Source: Myxococcus sp. RHSTA-1-4 (GTDB lineage Bacteria > Myxococcota > Myxococcia > Myxococcales > Myxococcaceae). From it: 64,000 nt of DNA. The position numbers and the translations under genes are program-made. This document shows positions 12,024 to 20,356 of the stretch, piece by piece. The DNA lies in contig NZ_JAIQDG010000008.1 in the NCBI RefSeq assembly GCF_020037125.1, forward strand, positions 1 to 64,000, in the 5' to 3' direction. The notes beneath the pieces are model-generated. The model did not search any database, was not told the DNA's origin, and worked only from the letters and a program-made list of their open reading frames with translations. Within the stretch, counting starts at the first letter, position 1. Each line of letters starts with the position of its first letter.

Positions 12024-12791
12024 TCAGTCGTTGAGGTCCCGGCAGCAGAGCACTCCGCCGAACTTGGAGCCCGTCTTGGTGACCGTGTAGGCCTCGCACA
12101 GGCCGTTGTCGTCCGCGTCCGTCGCGGCGTCGCACGACCACGGGGAGCCCACGCTCGCGAGCCCCGAGCACAGGTTCTCCGAGAACTGGTTGAGGGGTCC
12201 GCAGGTGGCCTCGGCCCCGAAGTTGCCGCAGCCGAAGAAGTCGTTCGACGTCAGCGCGGTCTGCTGGCAGCCCTCGGAACAGCTCGCGGAATCGCACTCC
12301 GGGCCCGTCGAGGTGCCGTTGGCGCACACGGCGCAGCCATTGGTGCTCTGGCGGGTGGCGAAGAAGAGGGGATTGTCCGTCGGCCGGGTCGCGCCCTCGC
12401 AGCCGGTCGGGGAGCGCGCCGCCACCTCGGCGTCACTCGTGCAGACGTGCCATCCAACGGCGCAGAGGTCGGCCACGTTGCACCCGGCGCCTCCCGGACG
12501 CGGGCCGTCGTCTCCTCCCTGGCGGTCACAGGCGGGGGTCTGGGTGTCGTAGGTGGCGAGGCCAGGACAGGCCGGGGCCTCTCCCGGGTTCTCCGTGTGA
12601 ATGCCGGGAATGCGCCAGGCGCCGGCACACCCCGCGATGTCCGGCCAGCGAGAGATGTCACGGAAGCCTTCCCGTTGACGGTCCGCGCAGCCGCTGTCGT
12701 CGGATGGGTGGGCGAACCCGGATGGGGCCACCGCCAGAATCCCGCCCGCGACAAGGCCGCCAACCAGCAACACTCTTCGTAACGTTCTCAT
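12024..12791 (-). CDS. Secreted Cys-rich protein of unknown function
   Basis: A 255-residue protein with an N-terminal signal peptide (MRTLRRVLLVGG… cleaved near AHP at about residue 27) and a mature region with about 20 Cys, many in short spacings (e.g. CAVCANGTSTGPECDSASC, VLCCRDLND at the end). This implies a disulfide-stabilised extracellular domain. It includes GWHVC, a motif I associate only loosely with other secreted myxobacterial proteins. The start at ATG 12791 is supported by GGGGGA just upstream and by the signal peptide. No catalytic motif is apparent. A hairpin closes the gene. Confidence 0.75.
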   Translation of the reverse strand: MRTLRRVLLVGGLVAGGILAVAPSGFAHPSDDSGCADRQREGFRDISRWPDIAGCAGAWRIPGIHTENPGEAPACPGLATYDTQTPACDRQGGDDGPRPGGAGCNVADLCAVGWHVCTSDAEVAARSPTGCEGATRPTDNPLFFATRQSTNGCAVCANGTSTGPECDSASCSEGCQQTALTSNDFFGCGNFGAEATCGPLNQFSENLCSGLASVGSPWSCDAATDADDNGLCEAYTVTKTGSKFGGVLCCRDLND

Positions 12792-12937
12792 GAGTCCCCC
12801 GTTCGGGCGGGCCTCAAGCCCGCGCCGTGTTTTTTGGGCGCGGCGGAGGATGAGACGCGGGCACGGTCCCCACAACCGCCCCTGGAAGCCGTGTCATCCA
12901 CCCGGTGGAGGACAGTCACGGCCGCCTTCGGCGAACC

Positions 12938-15526
12938 CTACTCCACCGTCTGCGCCTGCGACACGCTCACACCGTCCCCCGTCACCGACACCGTCACGGC
13001 TCCCGCCTGGATGGCCCGGAAGTAGAACACCGCCTCCTGGTGCGGCGCCTCCAGCGTCAGCGCCCTGCTCTCCCCCGAGACCGGCAGCTCCTCCGTGCAC
13101 GCGTCATCCCGGTAGAACGTCACGCCCGCGCTCTCGCTCCGCACCACCAACGCGGACGACGCCAGCGCGGACAGGTTGCCCGTCGCGTCCTGGCTCTGCA
13201 CCACCAGCGCCCCCGAGCACGCCCCTACCGCCACCCGACGCTCCGGCGTGAGGAAGGCCACCCGCGACGCGGCCTCCGCCAGCACGTCCACGTCGAACGT
13301 GACGCCCGGCTGGGTTGCCCGGTCGTACCCCGCGCCGCTGATGCGGTTGCGGCTGATGATGTTCGCTCCGCCGTAGTCCGCGATGGCCGCCTGATACGGA
13401 TAGCCGTTCGTCACCGCCTCGCTGTTCAGCATGTTCTCCACCACCTGGATGCGCGTGGGCTCCGGCGGCGCCCCGGTGCCGTCCGCCGACGACTGCGACA
13501 GGTTGATGCCCACGTCGTTGCCCTCCAGCGTGTTACCCCGGATGACGACGTCCTTGCTCAGCGGCGTGCCGCCGTTCGGCCCTCCCACCACCAGGATGCC
13601 GGAGGCGACGGTGCCCGGCCCCGTGTACGAGTGTCCCCGCACCGTGTTGCCCGAAACCCGCCCCGTGGCGCCGGAGCCCACCAGGATGCCATTGCGCGCG
13701 ATGGCGGCCACCGGACCACCGCCGTCCACCGTGTTGCCCTCCACCATCACCTCCACCTTGCCCGAGGCCACGATGCCGCCCTTCTGGTAGCCCGCCACGC
13801 TGTTGCGCAGCACGTCCACTCGCACCGAGTCCGCCGCATCCACCGCGTTCCGCACCTCGATGGCCGTGCCCTCCTGGCAACCACCCGTCGAGCCCTGCTG
13901 GTGCAGGTCCACCACCTCGCTGTCGGTGATGGAGCCGCTCGCGCCCTCAAGCCGGATGCCGCTCAGCGCGTTGGCGCCATCGTCACACAGCGAGCCCGCC
14001 AGCCCGCGCGCCTCCACCCTCGCGTTGCTCACGTGAGCCGTCGCACCCCGGTTGCGCAGCACCGCGCCCTGGAAGCGGCCTCCTTCCGGGTCCACCGCCG
14101 TGAGCACATGCCCCGCCCCGTCGAACGTGTGCCCGTCCGGGATGAACACCGTGCTCTCCGTCGTGCAGTCCGCATCCAGCGCCACCCTCGCGTCCGCCAG
14201 CGTGACGGAGCACGGAGGGAACTGGCCGCACCGCCGGTCTCCCCAGTCCACCGTGAAGGTATGCGTGGCGCTCAGCCCCGAGGCATTCGTCACCGTGAGC
14301 CGCACCGTGGGCGCCACGTCCGCCGGGACGCAGGACAGCGCCGCCCAGTCCACCTCGCCCGAGCCCCCGGCGCGCTCCGGCGCACCGAGCAGTCCCGTGT
14401 TCGCCGTCCACGTGAAGGTCAGCTGTTCATTCTGCGGGTCCTCCGCCGTGGCCGTCAGCCGCACCAGCTCCGCCGCCCGCGCGCCCGGTGCCGACTGCGA
14501 GGTGGACACGATGACCGGCGGCAGCTTGCGCACCACGCACAGGTCCACCGTGCCCTCGCGCTGACCGCCGAACCCGTCACTCACCAACAACGAGAGCCGG
14601 CAGTTGTTGCACGCTCCCTCGGGAAGCGCCGTCGGCGTGAAGCTCGCCTGCGCCACCGACGCATCATCGAAGTCACCCTCGCACGTGGCCGTCCAGGCGT
14701 AGGTGAGCGCGTCACCGTCGTCATCCACGCCCACCGCCTGGAGCGCCACCGGCGAGCCCACGCTCACCTCCGGCGCGGGCCGTGCCCCCAGCTCCGCCAG
14801 CGAGGGCCAGCGGTTGAAGACGGCCTGCCCTTCGCTCTCGCCACCCACCGGCACCGTGAAGTCCAGCGTGGCCGCCGCGCCCCGCGCATCCGTCACCTGG
14901 AGTGTCAGCGTCACCGCGCCCCGCTCCGCCGGCGGCGTCCACACCGGAGCGGCAAGCGTGGCGTCGGAGAAGCTCCCCGCCGGAGCCCGCCATGCGTACG
15001 TGAGGGCCTCGCCCGGGTTGGGGTCATGCGCCACGGCGCGCAGCGCCAGCTCCACCCCGGGCCGAGCCACCGCGTCCGAGGCCACCACCGCGTCGATGAA
15101 GGGCGCCGCGTTGCCCACGGGCTCTCCGGCGGAGGGGGCCTGGGGCACCAGGACCACGAGCGCCGGCCTGAACCGCACCAGCTCCACGCCCTGGACTTCC
15201 CCCCGCGCCACTTCCGCGCCCTGCGCGTCGAGCACCGTGGCCCGCAGCGTGGCGTCCCCGCCCGACGGCATCCCACGCACCGAGCCCTGCCACTGTGAGC
15301 CCTGGCCGGACAGCTCCTGGCCGGAGGAGTCCCCCTCGCCGGGCAAGGCCACCACCTGCACATGCGCCACCGACGCGGCGGGCAGCGAGCGCGGCAGCGC
15401 CACCACCATCCGCGCCGACGCGAAGGGCTCCAGGTCGATGCCGGGCTCTTCATCCAGATGACAGCCCGCCGCCAGCAACAGGGCTCCAGCCATCAGCGCC
15501 AGGCGCGTCGTGTCCGCTCGATGCAT
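12938..15526 (-). CDS. Lipoprotein with Ig-like repeats and a right-handed beta-helix
   Basis: An 862-residue lipoprotein. The signal peptide ends in lipobox LLLAAGC with lipidated C22. About residues 115-400 hold three PKD/cadherin-like Ig domains, recognisable by repeated L-T-Y/F-x-W and L-x-V-x-D/N-x-x-G patterns. About residues 420-730 form a NosD-like parallel beta-helix with runs such as VVIRGNTLEGNDVGINLSQS and MVEGNTVDGGGP. The C-terminus (about 740-862) is another beta-domain. Family knowledge suggests a surface protein binding or cleaving polysaccharide, but I see no catalytic signature. Start ATG 15526 fits the signal peptide. Confidence 0.85.
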   Translation of the reverse strand: MHRADTTRLALMAGALLLAAGCHLDEEPGIDLEPFASARMVVALPRSLPAASVAHVQVVALPGEGDSSGQELSGQGSQWQGSVRGMPSGGDATLRATVLDAQGAEVARGEVQGVELVRFRPALVVLVPQAPSAGEPVGNAAPFIDAVVASDAVARPGVELALRAVAHDPNPGEALTYAWRAPAGSFSDATLAAPVWTPPAERGAVTLTLQVTDARGAAATLDFTVPVGGESEGQAVFNRWPSLAELGARPAPEVSVGSPVALQAVGVDDDGDALTYAWTATCEGDFDDASVAQASFTPTALPEGACNNCRLSLLVSDGFGGQREGTVDLCVVRKLPPVIVSTSQSAPGARAAELVRLTATAEDPQNEQLTFTWTANTGLLGAPERAGGSGEVDWAALSCVPADVAPTVRLTVTNASGLSATHTFTVDWGDRRCGQFPPCSVTLADARVALDADCTTESTVFIPDGHTFDGAGHVLTAVDPEGGRFQGAVLRNRGATAHVSNARVEARGLAGSLCDDGANALSGIRLEGASGSITDSEVVDLHQQGSTGGCQEGTAIEVRNAVDAADSVRVDVLRNSVAGYQKGGIVASGKVEVMVEGNTVDGGGPVAAIARNGILVGSGATGRVSGNTVRGHSYTGPGTVASGILVVGGPNGGTPLSKDVVIRGNTLEGNDVGINLSQSSADGTGAPPEPTRIQVVENMLNSEAVTNGYPYQAAIADYGGANIISRNRISGAGYDRATQPGVTFDVDVLAEAASRVAFLTPERRVAVGACSGALVVQSQDATGNLSALASSALVVRSESAGVTFYRDDACTEELPVSGESRALTLEAPHQEAVFYFRAIQAGAVTVSVTGDGVSVSQAQTVE

Positions 15527-15668
15527 GTCACCGTCCTCCGTGCGGGGCCGAGTCACGCCACGATACCGGCAAGCGCCCATCCCCCCAAGGAACCGGCCCC
15601 AGCCCGCTCGCCCTCCAGGGCCGCCTCGCGTTGGCCGGGCGACGCTCACGGGCCTCGTGCTGTCCGCC

Positions 15669-16400
15669 ATGTGCACGTGCGCGCGGGTGCGAGCCTCACG
15701 GCACTCCACGGGCGTGTCTCCGGTGCTCTCCTGTACGGCCGTGCGCGACCTCGAACATCGCCGGCCCCAGCCCTGGCCCATCCGCGTGGCCCACTGGGTC
15801 AACGTGCCGCTGCTCGCCATCATGGCCGCCAGCGGGCTGCAGATTCTCGCCGCGTACCCCATGCTCGGACCGCAGGGCCGTCCCTACGGGTGGTACCCCT
15901 TCCAGGGCACGCCGCCGCCCGAGTGGAGCCGGCTCGGAGACTGGCTCGCCGGCGCACGGCACTGGCACTTCGCCTTCGGCTGGTTCCTCACCCTCAACGG
16001 CGTGGCGTACGTGCTCTACCTCGCCCTCAGCGGCGAGTGGCGCCGCCGCCTCTTCCTCCCCCGCCGCGACACACGCAACGCGCTGGCCACGCTCGCCTTC
16101 TACCTGCGCCTGCGCGGACACGCGCCCGAGCAGGGCCTCTACAACGGACTCCAGCGGCTGGCCTACACGGGCACGCTGGTGCTGGGCGCCCTCTCCATCC
16201 TCTCCGGCCTCGCCCTCTACAAGCCCGTGCAGCTGCGAGCGCTCGCCAGCCTGCTCGGCGGTTATGACCCGGCGCGCGCCCTCCACCTCATCGTGCTGGC
16301 CCTGTTCGCCCTCTTCACCGTGGGCCACATCCTCATGGTGCTCCTCCACCCGCGCACGCTGGGGGAGATGGTGACGGGCGGGAGGAAACCCGATGCCTAG
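15669..16400 (+). CDS. Di-haem cytochrome b subunit (hydrogenase/formate dehydrogenase gamma-type)
   Basis: About 243 residues with four TM helices and His at positions typical of b-type cytochrome ligands: RVAHWVNVPLLA, GARHWHFAFGW, RALHLIVLAL and FTVGHILM. The family anchors periplasmic redox enzymes and passes electrons to or from quinone. It overlaps the next gene by 8 nt, so it is likely the membrane partner of that molybdoenzyme. The start is uncertain: ATG 15669 is used here, while GTG 15741 would begin shortly before TM1. Neither has a good ribosome site. Confidence 0.85.
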   Translation: MCTCARVRASRHSTGVSPVLSCTAVRDLEHRRPQPWPIRVAHWVNVPLLAIMAASGLQILAAYPMLGPQGRPYGWYPFQGTPPPEWSRLGDWLAGARHWHFAFGWFLTLNGVAYVLYLALSGEWRRRLFLPRRDTRNALATLAFYLRLRGHAPEQGLYNGLQRLAYTGTLVLGALSILSGLALYKPVQLRALASLLGGYDPARALHLIVLALFALFTVGHILMVLLHPRTLGEMVTGGRKPDA

Positions 16401-17106
16401 ACTCCTCCGGCCCGCGCGCGGGCTCCTCACCCGGCGCACCGCCCTGCTCGGCGCCGCGGCGCTGACGGCCGGCGCGTGTGACAGCAGCCGCCCTCGCGCC
16501 GGCTTCCTCGGCGCCATGGAGCGCTTCAACGCGCGCGTCCAGGGTGCCCTCTTCGACGAGGCTCGGCTCGCCCCGGAGCTGCCGGCCTCGGAGGCCACCC
16601 CGCCGGGGGCCTTCCCGCAGTACTACGTCTCCGACAGCGTGCCGCGCGCTCCCGCGGGCTGGGCACTCAAGGTGGGCGGGCTGGTGGAACGCCCGGGCGT
16701 GCTGTCCCTGGAGGACCTCCAGCGCCTGCCGCGCACGGAGTACCGCATCCGCCACCACTGCGTGGAGGGCTGGAGCGCGGTGGCCTCCTGGCACGGCGTG
16801 CGCCTGCGCGACCTGGCCGGGCACGTGGGCGCGGACGCTCGCGCCGGCTACGTGGAGTTCCGCTCGTTCGACTCCGGCTACCACTCGTCCTGGGACAGGC
16901 CGAGCGCCTTCCACGCACAGACGATGCTGGCCTACGGGATGAACGGACAGCCGCTGACGCCGGAGCACGGCGCGCCGCTGCGCCTCTACGCGGCGGTGAA
17001 GCTCGGCTACAAGATGGTGAAGTACCTCACCGAGGTGAACTTCCTGCCCGAGCCCACCGGTGGCTACTGGGAGGACCGCGGCTATGAGTGGTACGCGGGC
17101 GTGTAG
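16393..17106 (+). CDS. MsrP/YedY-like molybdopterin oxidoreductase with Tat-type lipoprotein signal
   Basis: A 237-residue sulfite-oxidase-fold molybdopterin enzyme. The N-terminus LLTRRTALLGAAALTAGAC combines a twin-Arg signal with a possible lipobox (C29). The Mo-ligating Cys is C123 in RHHCVEGWSAVASWHGV. The typical ending KYLTEVNF…GYWEDRGYEWY follows. The family reduces or oxidises sulfoxide-type or related substrates in the periplasm. Coupling to the upstream cytochrome b resembles MsrPQ in concept, but the cytochrome here is hydrogenase gamma-like. Start ATG 16393 has GGAGG 8 nt upstream. The physiological substrate is unknown. Confidence 0.9.
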   Translation: MPRLLRPARGLLTRRTALLGAAALTAGACDSSRPRAGFLGAMERFNARVQGALFDEARLAPELPASEATPPGAFPQYYVSDSVPRAPAGWALKVGGLVERPGVLSLEDLQRLPRTEYRIRHHCVEGWSAVASWHGVRLRDLAGHVGADARAGYVEFRSFDSGYHSSWDRPSAFHAQTMLAYGMNGQPLTPEHGAPLRLYAAVKLGYKMVKYLTEVNFLPEPTGGYWEDRGYEWYAGV

Positions 17107-17116
17107 CGCGCCCGCG

Positions 17117-17551
17117 TCACGCCTTGCTGCCGGCGAAGCCTCCACCAAAGGGCGAGAAGCCCCGCTTGCGCAGCGCCTCGCGCTCGGCCTTCAGCGCGGC
17201 CAGGGCCTCGTCGCGGTTGTTGTAGTGGTTCACCGCCGCGCCGTTGATGGCCCCGCTGGTGAGCACGAACATGCGCGTCATCTCGTCCCCGCCGTAGCGG
17301 TACGAGCGGTGCGTGTAGCGCTCCAGCACCTCGCGGCGCTCCCGCCCGAAGACGCGGCCGGCGGTGAACTTCACCACCAGCCCGTCCAGGTTGATGAGCA
17401 GGTCCACCTTGCCGGGGTACTTCGAGAGGTGCTCCTCCACCTCCCGCCGCCAGCGCAGGACGTCCGCCTCGTTCGTCAGGATGCAGTCCGTGAAGTGAGC
17501 GGTGACGACGTCGTTCTGGGCGTCGTACTCGAAGTTCATGCTCCAGGCCAT
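17117..17551 (-). CDS. Small cytoplasmic protein, possibly STAS/SpoIIAA-like
   Basis: A 144-residue soluble alpha/beta protein. The pattern of strand DVVTAHFTDCI, helix ADVLRWRREVEEHLSKY, strand DLLINLDGL and a C-terminal helix DEALAALKAEREALRKRG resembles SpoIIAA/STAS-fold proteins, but this is a fold guess. GGAGGAGG 8 nt before the ATG supports the start. It converges on the oxidoreductase with a 10-bp gap and lies 34 bp after the alpha/beta hydrolase on the same strand, so those two may form an operon. Confidence 0.65.
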   Translation of the reverse strand: MAWSMNFEYDAQNDVVTAHFTDCILTNEADVLRWRREVEEHLSKYPGKVDLLINLDGLVVKFTAGRVFGRERREVLERYTHRSYRYGGDEMTRMFVLTSGAINGAAVNHYNNRDEALAALKAEREALRKRGFSPFGGGFAGSKA

Positions 17552-17585
17552 CGCTACTGCCTCCTCCTCGTGCCTCGGATGGCGC

Positions 17586-18371
17586 TCAAGCCGGCGAGGA
17601 GCCGGCGAGGAACGCGGAGACGAGCGCCGCCATCTCCACCGGACGCTCCACCTGCGGGTAGTGACCGGGGCCCGGCAGGTACGTCAGGCGCGCGCGGCGG
17701 ATGGGCTTCACCACGGCGTCACGCAGGAAGGCCGGGGGCAGGAAGGCGTCGTCCGTGGCCACCACCAGCGTGGGCGCCGTAATCGCGGAGAGCTTGTCCG
17801 CGAAGCCACCCGCGGTCCACGCGTCGAAGATGCCCTCGAGGGCCGGCGCGCTCGTGTTGGCCGCGTCCTTCAGCATCTCCTCCACCATCTCCGGCGTGGC
17901 CTGCTTGCAGGAGAGATTGATGATGGTGGTCTGCTTCTCGCGGTTGCCCGCCGACGTGCGGAACAGCCCCGCAGCGTCCGGGGGCAGCGGCAGGCCCGCC
18001 GCCGGCACCGTGTTCACCAGCATCAGGGCCTCCACCCGCTCGGGCGCCTGCGCCGCCACCCACTGCGCGAGCTGGCCGCCCATGCTGTGGCCCACCACCG
18101 TGAAGCGCTTCGCCCCGGCCGCGTCCGCCACCGCGAGCACGTCCTCCGCCAGGCCCTTCAGCGTGTAGCCACCGGCCGGCTTGCCCGACTGGCCCGTGCC
18201 CCGGCTGTCCGGAATCACCAGCCGCAGCCCCGTCAGGTCCAGCCGCTCCACCATGGCGTTCCACACCGCGCCAGACACCATCCACCCGTGCACGAGCACC
18301 ACCGTGCGCGGTCCATCTCCGATGACTCGATAGTGCAGTGAAGTCCCGTCAGACGCGGAAGTCGTGGGCAT
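17586..18371 (-). CDS. Alpha/beta-hydrolase (serine esterase type)
   Basis: A 261-residue alpha/beta hydrolase with oxyanion HGWMVSG, nucleophile S96 in GHSMGG, acid Asp in VVATDDAFLPP and catalytic His in GPGHYPQVERP, so the triad is complete. No signal peptide, hence cytoplasmic. Start ATG 18371 is backed by GAGGAG 5-6 nt upstream. The frame extending to 18545 is not protein-like. The substrate cannot be deduced. Annotation should stay at family level. Confidence 0.88.
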   Translation of the reverse strand: MPTTSASDGTSLHYRVIGDGPRTVVLVHGWMVSGAVWNAMVERLDLTGLRLVIPDSRGTGQSGKPAGGYTLKGLAEDVLAVADAAGAKRFTVVGHSMGGQLAQWVAAQAPERVEALMLVNTVPAAGLPLPPDAAGLFRTSAGNREKQTTIINLSCKQATPEMVEEMLKDAANTSAPALEGIFDAWTAGGFADKLSAITAPTLVVATDDAFLPPAFLRDAVVKPIRRARLTYLPGPGHYPQVERPVEMAALVSAFLAGSSPA

Positions 18372-18607
18372 AAGGTCTCCTCGGTGGACCAGGATAAAAC
18401 AGCGGTGAAGAAATGTGCAGATCTGAAAGAAGCAAGCCACGAGTCCGAGACGGGAGCCAAGGGAGGACATGTAGGAGCCCGCTCCAGGTGAAGCAACCCG
18501 CACGGAGGAGGCGGGAGCGGGCGCGGGAATGACGCGGGCGCCCATGAGGAAACCTGGATGTGGCCGGGCCCCACCCGGGCCGCGGCTCTGGCAGAGTCCG
18601 CGCCCTC

Positions 18608-19357
18608 ATGACGGATGAATGGGACGGGACGGGCGGCGCTCCGCCAGGAGGGCCCCGGCGCACGGTGTACTGCGAGGACGCGCTGGCGTGGCTGGAGGCG
18701 CGGCCGGTGCTGGAGGGGTGCTCGGCCATCGCGTCGCTGCCGGACGTGTCCGAGTTCCCCTCGCTGACGCTGGCGGAGTGGAAGGCGTGGTTCAAACGCG
18801 CGGCGGGGCTCGTCGTCTCGCGTGTGCCGGCGGACGGCGTGGCGCTCTTCTACCAGACGGACGTGAAGCAGGAGGGCGTCTGGGTGGACAAGGGCTACCT
18901 GGTGGCGCGCGCGGCGGAGGAGGCCGGGTGCGAGCTGCTCTTCCACAAGGTGGTGTGCCGCCGCGCGCCCGGGACGGTGACGTTCGGCCGGCCGGCGTAC
19001 TCGCACCTGCTGTGCTTCTCGCGAGGCGTGCGCGCGGACATGGCGAAGTCCACGGCGGACGTGCTGCCGGAGGCGGGCGAGGTGACGTGGACGCGCGGCA
19101 TGGGCGTGGAGGCCTGCCTCGTCGCGTGCCGCTTCATCCTGGAGCAGACCGCCACGCGCACCGTGGTGGACCCGTTCTGCGGCCACGGCACCGTGCTGGC
19201 CGTGGCCAACGCGCTCGGGCTGGACGCGGTGGGCGTGGAGCTGAGCCGCAAGCGGGCTCGCAAGGCGCGCAACCTGCGCGGCGAGTGGAAGGAGGGGAAG
19301 CTCGTGCTCGCCGGAGCGGGAGGCACCGGAGCCTCGGAGGACTCCGGCGCGGAGTGA
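18608..19357 (+). CDS. SAM-dependent methyltransferase of DNA-methylase fold with SLPD motif
   Basis: A 249-residue protein. The C-terminal VDPFCGHGTVLAVANALGLD and following VGVELSRKR are the SAM-binding motif of beta-class N4/N6 DNA methylases, with circularly permuted order. The position of the catalytic DPPY/SPPY is occupied by SLPDVSEFPSL, so the usual aromatic residue is missing. The central part (YQTDVKQEGVWVDKGYL, GRPAYSHLLCFSRG) is well formed. No specificity domain or nuclease accompanies it, so a solitary methylase of unknown substrate is likely. Start ATG 18608 is chosen over 18560, whose extra residues look non-coding. Confidence 0.75.
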   Translation: MTDEWDGTGGAPPGGPRRTVYCEDALAWLEARPVLEGCSAIASLPDVSEFPSLTLAEWKAWFKRAAGLVVSRVPADGVALFYQTDVKQEGVWVDKGYLVARAAEEAGCELLFHKVVCRRAPGTVTFGRPAYSHLLCFSRGVRADMAKSTADVLPEAGEVTWTRGMGVEACLVACRFILEQTATRTVVDPFCGHGTVLAVANALGLDAVGVELSRKRARKARNLRGEWKEGKLVLAGAGGTGASEDSGAE

Positions 19358-19376
19358 GCACGTCGACGCCGGCCGT

Positions 19377-19397
19377 GAGCGCGGTGGGCCCCCGCTC
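19377..19397. terminator. Weak hairpin between convergent genes
   Basis: GAGCG (19377-19381) pairs with CGCTC (19393-19397), with a mismatch then a possible GG/CC inside. It sits in the 51-bp gap between convergent stops, where a bidirectional terminator is expected. The short stem and lack of a T-run make this tentative. Confidence 0.25.
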
Positions 19398-19408
19398 GTG
19401 ACGAGGCG

Positions 19409-20092
19409 CTACTTCGCCGGCTGAGCCAGCCGTGCCGGGACACCCGCGTCCGACGCGAGGGCCGGCGAGAGCAGCGCGTCCTGGGACACCGCCCCCGGCT
19501 CGCGGGCGACGGCCGCCTCCAGCTCGCCAATGAAGGCGCCGAAGAGGCGCTCCTCCAGCGCCAGGGCGTCATCCAGCGAGGCGCCCAGGGCGGTCAGGCG
19601 CGCCACGCACGCGTCCTCGATGCTGCGCCGGTGGCTCTGCTCCTCGGTGACGACGCGGCCCAGCTCCTCGCGCACGCTCGGGTGCCGGGAGGCGGCCTTG
19701 TAGAGCGGGTAGAGCACCATGGCGCGGCGCTCGATGGCCGTCGTGGTGAGCAGGTAGTGCAGGTACACGTCCGGCGCGCCCGTGCGGGACGTGGCCCAGG
19801 CGGCCAGCTCGTGGTCCAGCGCCTGGAAGTAGCGGACCGCGGCCTCCGGGCAGAGCAGGCCCGGAGTCTCCGTTCCGGCCAACTCCACCGCCAGGCGCTT
19901 GAAGGCGAAGGCATGGCGCGTCTCGTCCGCGAGGTGGCCCAGCACCTCCAGCGAGGGATGACGGTCCGCCACGGTGCGCGAAATCTTCCGCGCTCCGATG
20001 AACTCCATGAGGGACACGGTGTGCAGCCAGCGCGCCTCCACCTGCGGCGTCTGGGCAATCTGGCGAAGCACGGTCTGGATTCGGTCACGCAT
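19409..20092 (-). CDS. Ferritin-like di-iron protein of unknown substrate
   Basis: A 227-residue all-helical protein with the ferritin-superfamily ligand pattern: E30 (LMEFIGARK), E57 and H60 (DETRH), E121 (AIERR), E151 and H154 (EEQSH). That is E, ExxH, E, ExxH in four helices, implying a di-iron centre. The C-terminal 60 residues are Ala-rich. It is cytoplasmic, with no export signal. Start ATG 20092 is followed directly by the first helix, and no strong ribosome site is visible. It could be an oxygenase or an iron-storage relative. The substrate cannot be read from the sequence. Confidence 0.75.
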   Translation of the reverse strand: MRDRIQTVLRQIAQTPQVEARWLHTVSLMEFIGARKISRTVADRHPSLEVLGHLADETRHAFAFKRLAVELAGTETPGLLCPEAAVRYFQALDHELAAWATSRTGAPDVYLHYLLTTTAIERRAMVLYPLYKAASRHPSVREELGRVVTEEQSHRRSIEDACVARLTALGASLDDALALEERLFGAFIGELEAAVAREPGAVSQDALLSPALASDAGVPARLAQPAK

Positions 20093-20356
20093 GGCGCCGC
20101 CGTCTAGCGCGCCGCCCGGCCTCACGCGAGCACGAAGACGCGTGTCTGCCCGCCCCAGGGGCAGGGACGGGCGTTTTCACTCCTCGCGAATCAGGGGAGC
20201 GGCTGCCGGGCCGCTCGTGTGCGCATGAGGCTCCGGTGTCGGGGTGTTGCGTGCTTGCCTCCCGGGCCCGGTGCTACACAGGGCCTGCTCGCCACGCGGT
20301 GCCGGTGCGGACCCGGTGTCCCCCGCGCGACCGCGGCTTCGAGAGGGAACGACCTC

